Assembly: GCF_027580225.2 (NCBI RefSeq)
Contig: NC_073352.2
Span: 29,506,001-29,570,000, forward strand
From: Misgurnus anguillicaudatus
Lineage: Eukaryota > Chordata > Actinopteri > Cypriniformes > Cobitidae
Direction: 5' to 3'
DNA: 64,000 bases
The notes under the pieces are model-generated. The model did not search any database. It was not told where the DNA came from and saw only the letters and a program-made list of their open reading frames with translations. Positions 1 through 11,497 of this stretch are shown here, piece by piece. The position numbers and the translations under genes were made by a program. Numbering within the stretch: the first letter of the stretch is position 1; each line of letters opens with the position of its first letter.

Positions 1-450
1 GTAAGAGGTTATGGCACCTGGATGAACTGTTGGATGGACACAGGCTGGGCGATGCTTTCTTGGGACACTTTAGGCCCTGTTATCACAACTTCACCAGGTA
101 TCTGAAAATCGTTGTGGATCAAGGGTCACTAATTCAAAAGTGATGGCCATTGCACCATTGTAACATTGCCAGAATCGTCAAGGAGTTATTCGAAGAACAT
201 GATGGTGATTTTCTGTTAAATCCTTTGCCTCCAAATTCACCTGACATGAACCAAATCGAACATTAATTAATAAATAAATTAATAATGGTTCGACTTGGAA
301 AAACAGGTTTGCACTACATTACCACCACCCCCAAATATACGGGAACTGGAGGACCTGCTGTTGACATTATGGTACCAGATACCCCAGGAAACATATTGCC
401 ACCTTGCTAAAATGAATGCCTTGTCTCATTTTACAGGCCCTAAAGGATAT
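1..450 (+). pseudogene. Decayed Tc1/mariner-like transposase fragment
   Basis: In shifting frames the + strand reads like the C-terminal half of a Tc1-family transposase: near 30-60 a WAMLSWDTLGP segment (the GCFSW..GP region), then DGDFLLNPLPPNSPDMNQIEHL around 200-266 (the SPDLNPIEHLWD catalytic block), and PNIRELEDLLLTLWYQIPQE around 331-400. The copy has stops and frameshifts and an AT-rich insertion (about 266-290), so it is dead. It lies in fgf2 intron 1 and may extend left of the window. Confidence 0.72.
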
Positions 451-559
451 TAGGCATGTGGTCATAATGTAATGGCTCTGTGTAAATTTGCATTGTGCAT
501 GTTTAGCTGCGGAAACAAATCTAAAACAGTGTAATAGTTCCTGTGATCTTCTCTTGTAG

Positions 560-663
560 TTCGGCTCCAGTTTCAGGCGACGGCTGTAAGCGAGGTCTTG
601 ATCAAAGGAATCTGTGCTAACCGTTATCTGGCCATGAGCGCTGAAGGACGACTCTTTGGAACG
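560..663 (+). CDS. fgf2: fgf2 coding exon 2
   Basis: Flanked by acceptor ttgtag and donor ACG|GTGAGA. Starts with the last two bases of a split codon, then RLQFQ...CANRYLAMSAEGRLFGT; ends in phase 0. Confidence 0.94.
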
Positions 664-3600
664 GTGAGACCTTTTATAATGAACACATCATTGTAAATAA
701 TAACACTGTAACACTTTAATGGACTGTTGTCCCACCAGAGAACTAATATTCTACATATCTGTGCTGGTTTCATTTCTCTCCGCACATAACCAAAAGTTTT
801 CGTCTTGCACTAGCCATGTGACGCGTCTGGGTGACCTTACATTTTACGTAATCATGTAAAACGCACACCTGTGGACCATTTTAAACAATAAACTGACACA
901 AAGACATTAATTGGTATCATTCCACATACAACAACTTCGGAAGAGTCCTCTTTCTCCACACTTGTAAACACTGACGCGGTAGTTTCGCAGACATCATACG
1001 TGACCTTTCGACGTGATTATGCAATGCGTGGATGCAATGATTATGCAATACATATGGTTACACTGGCGCATCACACGGCTAGTGCAAGATGAGAAGTTGA
1101 GGTACTTAAAAAAAAAAAAAAAAGATTATCGTTTTTTTAGATAAGACCCTTATGCCTCAGTTGGGATCGTTTAGAGCCCTTTTAAGCTGCACTGAAACTG
1201 AAATTTTAGGGTCCGTTCCTAAAACGCGTGGAAAATGCTAGGCGCATATAGGTTCTTGTCACATGACATGCGGTGCGCTTGCAGCATTCTGAAAAGTTGT
1301 GATGTTTTTAACTCGATGCAGTTAAAAACCGAGCGCGTCGCACCGCAAACACGTCGCTTTCATTATAAGCGTGCATACTGCGCGCCTACATTTAAAATAA
1401 TGAACTTGAGTGCACAAAAGACGATATATGTGAACACCCCCTTAAAACTGCATTGAGACAGTGAACTGTTGAGGCGTGTACATTAAAACGTAGGATCTAC
1501 AGTTTTTACAAATTAAATTTACTCACTTTAAAGGTGTAGTAGAGGATTTTCTCGAATTTTAGAACACAACCCCCTTCTCCACTTTTTTTAAAATGCAATT
1601 GCGCAACACTCCTGATTGACAACTAGGAGGACCAATAGTCTTGATGATCCACCCGGAAAAAGAAAATCCTCCGCAATACCTTTAAAGGCACACCGCAGAA
1701 CTTTTTGGCCACTAGCGGACGCTAGACATGTATTTTTTACGCCTAGCGCCCCTAGAGGCCACAAGCGCCGCAGCATTGTCGCAAAGGAAAAGAACAGGCC
1801 AACCTTAAAACTAAACTAAAAACTAAACCTTTAAAATGCTAAATGATCGACATTTTGAGGCTACAGGGAGAAACGCAGTCATGTTACAACTTTCTGATGA
1901 GGAACTTGAGGCAGAAGCCATTTCTCAGTCTGAAGGTTGCAGCCTCCGGATGTCGTATTTCTAAGCTGCATACGTCATCAAGACTGTCTAATTTCAGAAT
2001 ATTAACAATTATAAAGTTGACTATTATACTTAGTTAATCGTAAATGTTTGCAGTATGCTTATGACTTGTGAATGTAATGCTCAGTTTACCTTAATAAACC
2101 AGGCTTGATGACGCATGCAGCCTGCCTATTTGACCTCCGGAGGCTGCAGCCTTCCAATTGAGAGTATTTCCTTGCCTTTTTCCAAACACATATTGTTGCA
2201 TCGTCTCTCTCTCCCTCGCCACCTGGATTTTCCGCAATGGCGCTCGTATTTCCTCTCTTTTGTGTGAAAATTGTCGCTCCAAATCCAAGTATACCGATGT
2301 GTTTAGGTCTGCCGCTTTGTAATACGTCACGTGAGTGACAGTGGAACGCAGCAAATGAGAAGAGAGAAGAGAGAAACGCTCGGATCTGATTGGTGAATGA
2401 ATAGGGATTGGTTTTAGACTGTGTGAGTTTGAGCAAGTTTGACTGCTATAGCATCCTGGATTGTAATGTAAATACAGACAGTAAAAGAAAGGTAAAAACA
2501 TGAACACGTGAATGCAGCACCTGAATACAGGGAACTATATGCAAGATAATCGGCGTCATTTATAAAGAAGATCGCATTTATGTATGAATCAAGATCGTGA
2601 GTTTACATAAAAAATAGCGTTAAAGGGCAATCGAACCCAGGTCACCCGTGTCATAGGTCCGTGACACTAACACGGTGCCACAGAGTCACATAATAGAAGT
2701 TGCTCTCTACATTCCTTAAGTAGCCTCCAGCAAAATGCACATTAAAAAAAATTGTGTGGAGGAAGTGACGTATGCCGTAAAGCAGTCAAATTTTGTAGTT
2801 TTTTTTTTTTGTGCTATGGTTACTACCAGAAACCCTAAGTTTTAAAGTACGAGTAAAAGCGATACATACCCCGTCAGGCTATGGTAGACATGTCATTCAA
2901 CCTATTTAAAGTCGATGTACTATCACAAGGGTCTTGAAAATGTATTATGAAGGTTGAAGAATTACATTGTGTTGCTTTAAGTAAAAATTTTTAGGTGACA
3001 TTTTTTTTTAATTACTGCAATTAGTAACATCTAAAATTTAAGTTTTTTCAACAAAAATTTTACTTTAAGTGTTACCAGTTGAAGTAATTTTCAAGTTAAT
3101 CCTACTTTCACTTTTTACAGTGTACAGGTTTTGGCACAATGGCTTCGGGGGCTCGACTATACAGTATTTACCAAGATTCTTTACATATGCCTACACATAT
3201 TTACAAATACCTAAATACTTTACAAAAATAATCAAGCACTCAGAAATATCACAATTTTTAGTTGATTTAGCTCATTTCATTGCTTGTTTTATGTCTTATT
3301 TTGAATAATTTTAAGCCATCTTGATGCTCCCCTGTGGGCACCGGCCCCCTGGTTAAGTACACTGGGTTATTGAGTTTTAGGCAGTATTGTGTCACAGGTC
3401 TGTTCAGGTCATGGACAGCAGGAAAAAACAATTGCCAAACGTAAATAACACTATCCACACGGTCATGGTTTTACTTTCTTTCTGACAGATAAGGGGAATT
3501 ACTCCCTAAGATGAGTTGTATGGAAGGAATTTATTAACTTGTAGAAAGACATCTGGCTATCTCTATCTTAACAATGTTAATGGTTTTTCAAAGCAGTTTT

Positions 3601-6600
3601 ACAAAGACTCAAAAAACTCTCCTGGTAAACAAACCAGGCAAATGCAAGACTAAACATCATCATCCACCAGCACAATGTCATGCAGTCATGTTCAGGTTTA
3701 TATTTATATTGCTGTTTTTGGATGTTATTTACGGACGTAACTATTAAGCAGTTAGTTCATCTTAAAAATTAGTCTTCACTAAAGTTAATTAAGTAAGGTC
3801 AGTTTAAAGTTGTGAAAATGCACCAAAGATGAAGTCCTGATAGAGGGCACCTTGTTTCGAGAACCTTTGACGTTGTGAGCGCCATTAGGTGAATTTTTCT
3901 TCCGCTCCTGTGGAAACAAACACTCATTGATTTTCAACACAAGCCAGTTTTTCGCAGCTTGCTTATAGCACAGACATGATGATGACTTGAGTTGATTCAA
4001 CAAAAAAATTTAAGGCAGCAAAGATTTTTTTACAGTGCACTGATTCACCAACAAACACAAACAAACTTATTCATCCTAAATTTGAATTGTTGGATCAGTG
4101 CTAATTACTGTAGCCTTAACGTGACTACCAACATCCTCATCCACAACATTTGACCCATCCAAATTATAAAAGCACAAGAAAAAAATGACCTCACTCATTG
4201 GACTTAAAACAACAGAAAAACAAAGAAAACTTGATTGTTATTTGGCCCGTACAGCAGAATATCTGACTACAGTGAAAGATTCAGACTGAGTAATCACACT
4301 GTGAGAGAAATCTGCTGAAGATCATAGTGTCAGTTTCCTTTTCATCTTAACACAAAGTAGATAGAGAAACACACACAGTATCTAAATAGGGATATTTCAT
4401 AGACTTTTGTTTTTATACACAGTTAGTTATAAATACTATAGGCCAACTTTTACCCACAATCGAACCCTAACAGAAAACTTTCTTCAGAAAAAAGCTACAA
4501 ACGCTGTCACTGGAAGAGTACCCTTTAAAAATGTCCTATTGTATAGTTTAGTACCTATTGGTAGAAATATGTACCCTTTAGGTACTAATAGGAACTCTTT
4601 AGGTAAAAGGTGTACATTTGACAGCTTTTGTACATTTTCTTCTGAGTGTGTGCATTTTTACAAATCTAAAAATAGTTTAAAATATTTTTTATAGCATTTT
4701 CACAAATAAGGATGTCCCAGAAAGAAGGTTTTGTTAACTTTTGAGTACAAATTTGTCCCCAAAATATGGCTAGGTAGACACACACTCTCAGAGAAATAAA
4801 GGTGCTACACAACGCCAAAGAAGAACCAATTATGTTTAAATAGTTCCTTAAAGGGGACAGAGAATGAAAAACCATTTTTACCTTGTCTTTGTTGAATAAT
4901 GGTAGTCTACCCACATTCACAAACATACAAAAAGTGCTAAATATGCTAAACATCTCAGTCTCATAGAAATTCCTCTTTTAGAAATGTCAGCCAGAAAACA
5001 GCCCAATCTGAAAAACTGATGCTTATGACATCACAGGCATCTAACTGCCCCTCCACTTTAAAATAATTGGCTACATTTTTTGAGTGGCAGTAAAGTCAGC
5101 CAATTAGTAATGATATTGCAAGTTAAGCAGGTAGGGGGAGCCAAATAGGTGCAAAACCACTTGTTTAAAATCCCCCACCCTAATAGAGCTATCTGATTTT
5201 AGGATTTTAGGAAGCTTCTAAGGCATTACAGACCCAAACAAAAAAATTTTTGTCTACATGTCACATCACAGAACGAGGATAAATACTCCGTTCAATCATT
5301 CTATGTCACCTTTAAAGAACCTTTAACAAAGAACCTTTCTGTTTAACAAAAGGTTATTTGTAGTGAAACAAAGGGTTTCAGATTATATAAAGGTAGCTAT
5401 AAAATAAATGTTTCTTTAAAGGTGCTGTATAGCTGTATAGTATCGGCCGCCGATATTTATCGGCCGATTTTTGAGGAATTTGAAACCATCTGAATATCGG
5501 CAATAGCACGAGAAAGGCCGATACCGATTGTTAATTAATTAACCACATAAAGGCAATGAGTTACATGTCTGTTGTTCAATTAAAATGATTTAATGTTCTG
5601 GTGTGCACTATACTTAAGCACAGACAAAAAAACTTTGTTGAGCTGGCTCAAATCTCTTGGAAAATAAAAGAAACAGACTGCACTTTAGTGGGGGAAAAGA
5701 AGTATTTTTACCCTGTTTTTAATTGTTGATACATCCCTCTATCATCTGTGTGCGTGCACGTAAGCACTGGAGCGCGCTGCGACGCTTCGATAGCATTTAG
5801 CTTAGCCCCATTCATTCGATGGTACCATTTAGAGATAAAGTTAGAAGTGACCAAACACATCAACGTTTTTCCTATTTAAGACGAGTAGTTATACGAGCAA
5901 GTTTGATGGTACAAAATAAAACGTAGCGCTTTTCTAAGCGGATTTAAAAGAGGAGCTACATTTTGTGGCGTAGTGGCACTTTTGGGAGTACTTTCGACTC
6001 TGCGCAGTAACACCCTCCCTCTCCCATTATGAGAAGGAGAAGGGGAGCGGACTTTTCAGGCGAGTTGAAGTGCTCCCAAAAGCGCTATTACGTCACAAAA
6101 CATAGTTCCTCTTTTAAATCCGCTTATAATAGCGCTACGTTTTATTTTGTACCACCAAACTTGCTCGTATAACTACTCGTCTTAAATAGGAAAAACGTTG
6201 ATGTATTTGGTCACTTCTAACTTTATCTCCAAATGGCACCATTGAATGAATGGGGCCAAGCCAAATGCCATCGAAGCGTCGCAGCGCGCTCCAGCGCCCA
6301 CGTGCACGCACACAGACGACAGAGGGATGCACCAACAATTCTTATTTAAGGTAATAACATATTTTAATATTGAAAATGAGTAGACTATTCCTTTAATGCC
6401 ATATCGGGAGCCCAAAACACGATTGTTTCCTCCTTCTTATGTAAACCTCGTCCATGCAAAACACAGCTGGAAAACAGACCAATCTCAACATAATACTGAC
6501 TGTGAAGTTACAGTTGAGACGCCCCAATATTAACTTACAAATTAAATTAAGTACAATGTTGTTACAATGCTAAAACAAAGTTGTAACTGCTGAGTTAGTG

Positions 6601-6719
6601 CTATATGCTAGTTAATGCTATATGCTAACGTTTAGGCTGAAGTTCTACTATTGACGTTACAGTTACATTTTGCATGTCCATACTGAAAAAAAAACACAAA
6701 CTTAAACTAATAAGATCTG

Positions 6720-6814
<95 letters not shown>

Positions 6815-7723
6815 CTACTGAAATGAGCCAAGCTGAGAAACAGCCAATCAGAGCAATGCTCAAAATTATTATCCATGACCCATTCTAATAAGGTAATAAT
6901 AGACCATTTCATTCTAACGGCAAATGGTTGTAAATATGCATGTCTATATTTTTTGCACTTAATAAAGTCACATACCTTCTATGTAAAGAACAATTTAACA
7001 TATGATTCCAGTGCACTCGTTGGCACCTTTAAAGATCCTCAGTTTCCTGGTGTGGAGCTGAAACAATGCATCCATTGATGAGTGAGGTGTTTCAATCACA
7101 CTTGTTCAACATTCACTAAAAACCCTCACGTGATATATTTTACATTTTGAGGAACAGCAAGGTTTCATCTAGAAAAGAAAAAGTATCAAGACTCCTCCAC
7201 TTTCGTCCAATCAATTCCCTACGGACAAAATCAGTTCTTGCCCTACATTGTTATGTCCCTGTTTAACTTGGAAATACAGTTGAACAAATGCACGTCAACC
7301 TTACAAAGGTCACGTAAAACACATTTTCTAAAGTGGTGAGTTTTGACATTTTCACATTCTTTTCAGAAGACATTTTCCAGACGTCGGTCTGACTTTACCA
7401 TTTAACCACTTCTGCAAAGGAAAACTGAAAAGATTTCAACAAAATACTAAATTGTTCATACCATACATTTGTACCATATAATCTGAGCTACAATATATGT
7501 GGTTAGTAATGAAATCTCTCTCGCTCTTGTTCCTCAGAGAAGACTCACAGATGAATGTTATTTCTTTGAACGCCTGGAGTCGAATAATTACAACACATAC
7601 AGATCCCGGAAATATCCCGACTGGTACGTGGCTCTAAAGAGAACGGGCCAGTATAAATCAGGTTCGATGACCGGCCCGGGCCAGAAGGCTATTCTGTTCC
7701 TCCCTATGTCTGCCAAATGTTGA
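560..7723 (+). CDS. fgf2: Fibroblast growth factor 2 (basic FGF), 3' part: last two coding exons
   Basis: Secreted heparin-binding mitogen that signals through FGF receptors and heparan sulfate. The window holds coding exons 2 (560-663) and 3 (7538-7723); exon 1 lies upstream of the window. Exon 2 encodes 34 full codons including CANRYLAM; exon 3 encodes 61 residues ending MSAKC and a TGA. Joined, the exons satisfy the FGF family signature (G-x-L-x-G-x6-E-C-x-F-x-E-x6-Y), which crosses the splice junction. The 104-nt exon 2 has the same length and phase as the mammalian FGF2 exon 2. The segment from TDEC to KRTGQYK is nearly identical to mammalian FGF2, so FGF2 is preferred over FGF1. Oddities: SMTG where mammals have SKTG in the heparin-binding loop, and a final Cys instead of Ser. 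The gene runs tail-to-tail with nudt6. Confidence 0.95.
815..1220. mobile_element. Old, end-less copy of a TTAA palindromic element (family A)
   Basis: Matches the interior of the elements at 39390-40295 and 57066-58204: the block from the GTAAAACGCACA stretch (about 857) through ACAATAAACTGACACAAAGACATTAAT (about 885-911), and the GATAAGACCCTTATGCCTC block at 1140-1158. The terminal arms are not recognisable and the copy is strongly diverged, so it is older than the other two. Confidence 0.7.
1221..2623. other. fgf2 intron sequence with one imperfect inverted repeat
   Basis: No exon is recognised. The only structure seen is an inverted pair: GGTTGCAGCCTCCGG (about 1934-1950) against CCGGAGGCTGCAGCC (about 2138-2153), with the adjoining TGATGACG/CGTCATCA blocks also inverted. 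This is probably the remains of a palindromic transposon. Open frames here are unsupported by homology. Confidence 0.45.
2622..2695 (-). mobile_element. tRNA-derived SINE head (fragment)
   Basis: On the minus strand a tRNA-like pol III promoter is visible: a box A-like stretch TGGCACCGTGTTAGTGTCACGG (minus of 2659-2680) and box B GGTTCGATTGC (minus of 2627-2637). The cloverleaf is not well formed and the neighbourhood is repeat-rich, so a SINE head is preferred over a functional tRNA gene. Confidence 0.55.
2696..4790. other. fgf2 intron, nothing recognised
   Basis: AT-rich intronic sequence with homopolymer runs. No exon, RNA gene or clear transposon ends were recognised. Confidence 0.5.
4852..5311. 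mobile_element. TTAA-flanked MITE inserted in an older repeat
   Basis: Flanked by TTAA at 4848-4851 and 5312-5315. Terminal inverted repeats AGGGGACAGAGAATGA and, at the right end, the reverse complement AGGTGACATAGAATGA. The flanking DNA (about 4790-4847 and 5316-5360, with AAAGGTGCT and AAAGAACCTTT motifs) resembles the repeat at 62305-62530, so this looks like insertion of one element into another. Confidence 0.72.
5700..6350. repeat. Large inverted repeat (palindromic MITE)
   Basis: The left arm (about 5705-6000) and right arm (about 6065-6350) are reverse complements over roughly 280 bp: GCGTGCACGT and GGAGCGCGCTGCGACGCTTC on the left, GAAGCGTCGCAGCGCGCTCC and ACGTGCACGC on the right. 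The centre is near 6030. Confidence 0.82.
6723..6810. repeat. (AC)44 microsatellite
   Basis: An uninterrupted AC run of 88 bp inside the family B repeat. The second family B copy has only about six AC units at the equivalent place (about 54211-54222). Confidence 0.98.
7538..7723 (+). CDS. fgf2: fgf2 terminal coding exon
   Basis: Acceptor tcctcag precedes 7538; the frame reads RRLTDECYFFERLESNNY and continues to TGA at 7721-7723. It contains the C-terminal beta-trefoil strands and the heparin-binding loop (ALKRTGQYKSGSMTGPGQK). Confidence 0.96.
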   Translation, partial: RRLTDECYFFERLESNNYNTYRSRKYPDWYVALKRTGQYKSGSMTGPGQKAILFLPMSAKC

Positions 7724-8409
7724 TCAAGAGATGCTCTCCACCTCATCATGTTCAACACGAGGGTCAACGGCCCATTGACGCACGCACTCCACAAACCCAA
7801 CACAAACCGAATGAGATCATTGGAAACACAACAGAGAAGATTCAAGTTCATTGCTGTTTACAGTGCACTGCTTTAAACACTATGAGAACTCTTTTTTTAT
7901 TTAGCGTTTATATGAGGAATCCTTCCAAAACATGAACTGAATGTTATTATTATTACCCTGGATATATTAAGACGGATTCGTCAATAACAACATTTCCCAA
8001 CAAACTCCACCAATATGATCCGATTTTCCAAAACAGGTTATTCCCAAAGCTGAAGGTGGGCAGTACGGTTGCTTTAAATAATACACTGAGCTGTTATTGC
8101 TGTTTTTAGACAGAAGACCAGCACTGAGAGATACTGGACTGGATTTCCTGAAAGTGTTTTTGCTGAAATCTGTAACTGTATTTCTTATTCTGTGGAGGAA
8201 GTTTCCAGATCTTACAGGAATGTTCAAAATGTGAGTTAATTTAATGCTGCTTCACAGAGATTTTATTCTTTACGCTCAATGTACTTTTAAGTTCATCTAT
8301 ATTGTGTATTTTATAGAAACGAAGGGATCTTCTGCTGCAATAATGAAGGGATGCGTAGTACATCATGAATGTTTTTCAAAAACTTTATTCTTTGTCGTGT
8401 AGGCTACGT
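7724..8409. other. fgf2 3' UTR / downstream region
   Basis: Begins directly after the fgf2 stop codon. No AATAAA was found until 9624-9629; an ATTAAA-type signal near 8915 is possible. The 3' end cannot be placed from sequence. Confidence 0.4.
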
Positions 8410-8546
8410 TTTTGTCAGAAAACAGATGCTTTTGTCCAAAGTGACGTAAGGTACAATCAAGCTATACATTTTATCATTATATGTGCAATTCTGGGGTACT
8501 GAACCCATGACCTTGGCGTTGCTAGCGCCATGCTTTACCAGCTGTA
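8410..8546 (-). mobile_element. tRNA-derived SINE fragment
   Basis: On the minus strand: box A-like sequence in TACAGCTGGTAAAGCATGGC (from about 8546), then box B GGTCATGGGTTCAGTACC (minus of 8495-8512), then a tail CTTACGTCACTTTGGACAAA, the conserved 3' tail shared by many fish SINEs and their partner LINEs. Confidence 0.7.
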
Positions 8547-8597
8547 TTAATCTATCACTGTTTTAATTGTAAAAAAATATGCTAAAATGGTGAACAT

Positions 8598-9036
8598 CAT
8601 AGATATGTATAAAAGCTAGATGTGTTGCGGCGGAGTCTCTAACGTATCACCTGGCGGCCATCTTACCACAGGCAGCTCCCTCACTCGTAGCATTGAGTTT
8701 TAATGGTGCAGGTACTTTTAAATGACCATAACTTGCTCAATTTTCTACTAATTTTCAAACGGTTTGGTTTCTTACAAACGTTATTAACGTGGCTATAATT
8801 ATGTGTTTTAACATGTTTCATTATTTTTTTTTGTATAAGTATGCATCTTTGACGTTTATAACAAACCAAACCATTTGAAAATCGGTAGAAAATTAAGCAA
8901 GTTATGGTCACGCAACATTAAAACTCAATGCTACGGGTGAGCGAGCTGCCCGTGGTAAAGATGGTGCCAAATGCGGACGTTCCACTCAATTGGCCAGCGG
9001 CGCGGGCAAGACATCTAGCCTTTATACATATCTATG
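8598..9036. mobile_element. Palindromic MITE between fgf2 and nudt6
   Basis: Ends are inverted: CATAGATATGTATAAAAGCT at the left and AGCCTTTATACATATCTATG at the right. Interior arms also pair: AATGACCATAACTTGCTCAA (from about 8721) with TTAAGCAAGTTATGGTCA (to about 8910). Confidence 0.8.
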
Positions 9037-10030
9037 GTTAACATCATGACAATACATCAAGACATGCAGGTCATATGATCGCTGTATTCAGTCCACCACC
9101 ACGTTGATTCCAAACCGAGGCAATGAGGAATGGACGTCGAAAGCGTGCGCTTTAAACCTATTTTTTTGCCTCAGGATGCTGGTCAACTCAGAAAACTTAG
9201 ATTGTTAACGGTCCCGTTCTTTCTGTGTTTTTGAAGCTTTGATTGTGTTTACAGTGCACAGTGTAACATGCGTTCACGTTTCACATGTAAAAAAGCTGTA
9301 TTTTTCACACAATTTACTTATCTGTATACCGTTGATTTCACTGTCCTAAAAACAGGCTGTTGTCTTCCTTGTTCTATGAAGTCCCTCCTTCAGAAATACA
9401 TAACAAGTTCTGATTGTGTAGTTTGTTTAGTGTGTTGTGATTCGACAGCAGCTTAGCTTAGCAGAGCTGTTTGAGCTTAGCTGGCGACTGACGTATTCCT
9501 GTGGGCGGAGTTTAGTCAAGTTTTATTGACGTCATTCAACGACGTCGGGAAAAAAAGGGCTGTAGTCCAAACCGTCCGTTCGCTGTAGGCTTTGAATGGT
9601 GATAAAAGATGTATATGTAGATAAATAAATATATATGTATATATAGATAAAAATATCGCCTGGCAGTGAACTTTGAACTCATTTTACAGGTATTATTTAC
9701 GCTATTATAGCAACATTACACACTAACTAAAGTTTGTATAGATGAGTTTGTCCCATGTATTTTCTCCATTATGTTTTTTTAAGACATGAACATTGACTTA
9801 ATAATGCGTGATAAGCAATTTTCATGATAGTTGGTTGTGCAAGTATTGTTTGAGGTAAAACCCCATATGAACCCCCAAAGTTGTGTACAAATGTTATTTA
9901 GTTAGAAATGAATCCTGCTTCTGTTTATTTTGTTCAATGTGCCTAAAAAAACTTACCAGAGAGTAAAGGTTTTTAACGTATTCATGCTTTGCGCTTTTGT
10001 AATTTGTACGAATTGGAGATAGTACATAGG
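9037..10030. other. Intergenic DNA, nothing coding recognised
   Basis: No exon recognised. AATAAA at 9624-9629 is a possible distal fgf2 polyadenylation signal. A short GACGTCATTCAACGACGTC inverted motif lies near 9529-9547. Confidence 0.4.
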
Positions 10031-10495
10031 CGGTGTTTAAATTATTTCGAGAAATATGGGGGTCCCCTAGCTAAGCCCCCCCCGGCCAAGAGAGTTTACA
10101 TTTATTTCAGATAGAAATCTTTTGGATTAGTTAATTGCAAAATTGGGGCAAATAATGGACAGTATCGCAAAGCACAAGAATTTTGAATATATGTAGTATT
10201 TTAATTAATAAAAACCAGGGGACCCTAATTTAAATTTTTGTGCTTTATAGGGGGTCCCACAATGCTTAAAAGATTCATTCAACTTACTCATTTTTTTGGG
10301 GTGGGTGGTTGCAGTCAATGTATTTAAGCTACATTTAAACAAAAGTTTTTGTTTTGTTTTTTCTAATTTTTTTGTTTAAATGTAGCTTAAATGGATTGAC
10401 TGCGACCACTTACCTTAGAAAATTTAGTAAACTGAATGAATCATTTTTTCAGTGAGGTCCGGGACCACCCCAGGCCCCCCTTAATTCGAACACTG
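10031..10495. mobile_element. Diverged hAT-like element with a nested palindrome
   Basis: The left end GGTGTTTAAATTA and the right end TTAATTCGAACACTGG are imperfect inverted repeats. Inside, about 10272-10460 is a palindromic MITE with arms TAAGCTACATTTAAACAAAA and TTTTGTTTAAATGTAGCTTA. Confidence 0.55.
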
Positions 10496-10625
10496 GTTAT
10501 AGGAGTATATTAGTCTTTTAAAGAAAAGTAAGCATGCTTACATTAGAAATTTGTGATTAGCCAGCAGGATAATAAGTCCCTTCTCATTTTAACAATCCAT
10601 GATTTCTGATGTTCTTTGTCCTGTG

Positions 10626-10821
10626 CACTGAAAAAAATGATCCATTGAATTTGATCAATTTTTTTGGGGTGGGTGGTTGCAATCAATTTATTTAAGCTAC
10701 ATTTAAACAAAAGTTTTATATTTAATTTTACTAATCTTTTTGTTTAAATGTAGCTTGAATGGGTTGATTGCAACCACTTGCCTTGAAAGAATTGATTAAA
10801 TTCAATGAATCATTTTTTTTC
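10626..10821. mobile_element. Palindromic MITE (family C, copy 2)
   Basis: Starts CACTGAAAAAAATGAT and ends ATCATTTTTTTTC. The arms TAAGCTACATTTAAACAAAA and TTTTGTTTAAATGTAGCTTG pair. It is the same family as the palindrome at about 10272-10460 and as the split copy at 52325-54130. Confidence 0.8.
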
Positions 10822-11400
10822 CATGTGGAAATTTGCAAAAATTATGTATTTTCTGTGTTTTGTTGGCTGAATGACCAGCATCCTGATACAGGACAGTGGG
10901 TTTGGAGTGCACGCTCTGGACGTCCATCCCTTACATCCTCATTTTGGAATCAACATGGTGGCAGACTGAATAAGGTGTATAGGTGACATACCACATCTTA
11001 AAAAAGTTCCTCTATGGACCTAAAGTTCGGCAGACAAAGCTCTTCTTATCAAGAACCGCTTCTTGATCTCATTTCTTTTGAGGTCAGTGTATCGCTTTCT
11101 GAGTTAGTCAAAGATCAGAGGTTAGAAAAATCTCTTACTTAAGAACTCCAGGGTCATAAGTAAAAATTTACATACAGTTTTTGTACAATATATAACAATG
11201 AAGCTTATGTTTAAGTGTCATTAAGATTTGTCGACAGCGTAAAATTTTCACAACAATTTACAATTAGCTTACAATTTTATTAGAATCGGAACAAAATCAA
11301 CTCAACACTACTTCCAAATAAAACTCAAGACCATGAAAATAAAAAGAAAATCAGATATCCGCATTAAAATATGATTCATTTTCTTCAAGAAAAAATATAA

Positions 11401-11406
11401 TTTATT
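11401..11406 (-). promoter_or_regulatory. nudt6: Probable nudt6 polyadenylation signal
   Basis: AATAAA on the minus strand about 92 nt past the nudt6 stop. A second AATAAA is at 11276-11281. Use of either is inferred from position only. Confidence 0.55.
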
Positions 11407-11497
11407 TAATACTTTTGAGTTTAAAGTGAAATATGAGCAAAACATTTCAGGACAGTTTTTGCGAAGCTGACAAAGTCTCTCGCTGTATACCGTCTCT

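Larger units (their letters stand above)
5417..7035. mobile_element. Composite repeat (family B, copy 1) carrying a nested palindrome and a CA microsatellite
   Basis: The interval begins with AAAGGTGC and ends with the inverse GGCACCTTT (about 7021-7030). Its right half (about 6430-7035) matches 52055-52320 and 54190-54800 closely, which defines a dispersed family. The left part holds degraded TATCGGCCGATA-type sequence (5440-5530) and a large palindrome. The outer boundary on the left is a guess. Confidence 0.6.

Noticed and set aside
2086..2507. Two overlapping minus-strand open frames of 116 and 138 codons
   Set aside because: They overlap in different frames, partly cover an inverted repeat, and show no recognisable domain or splice context.
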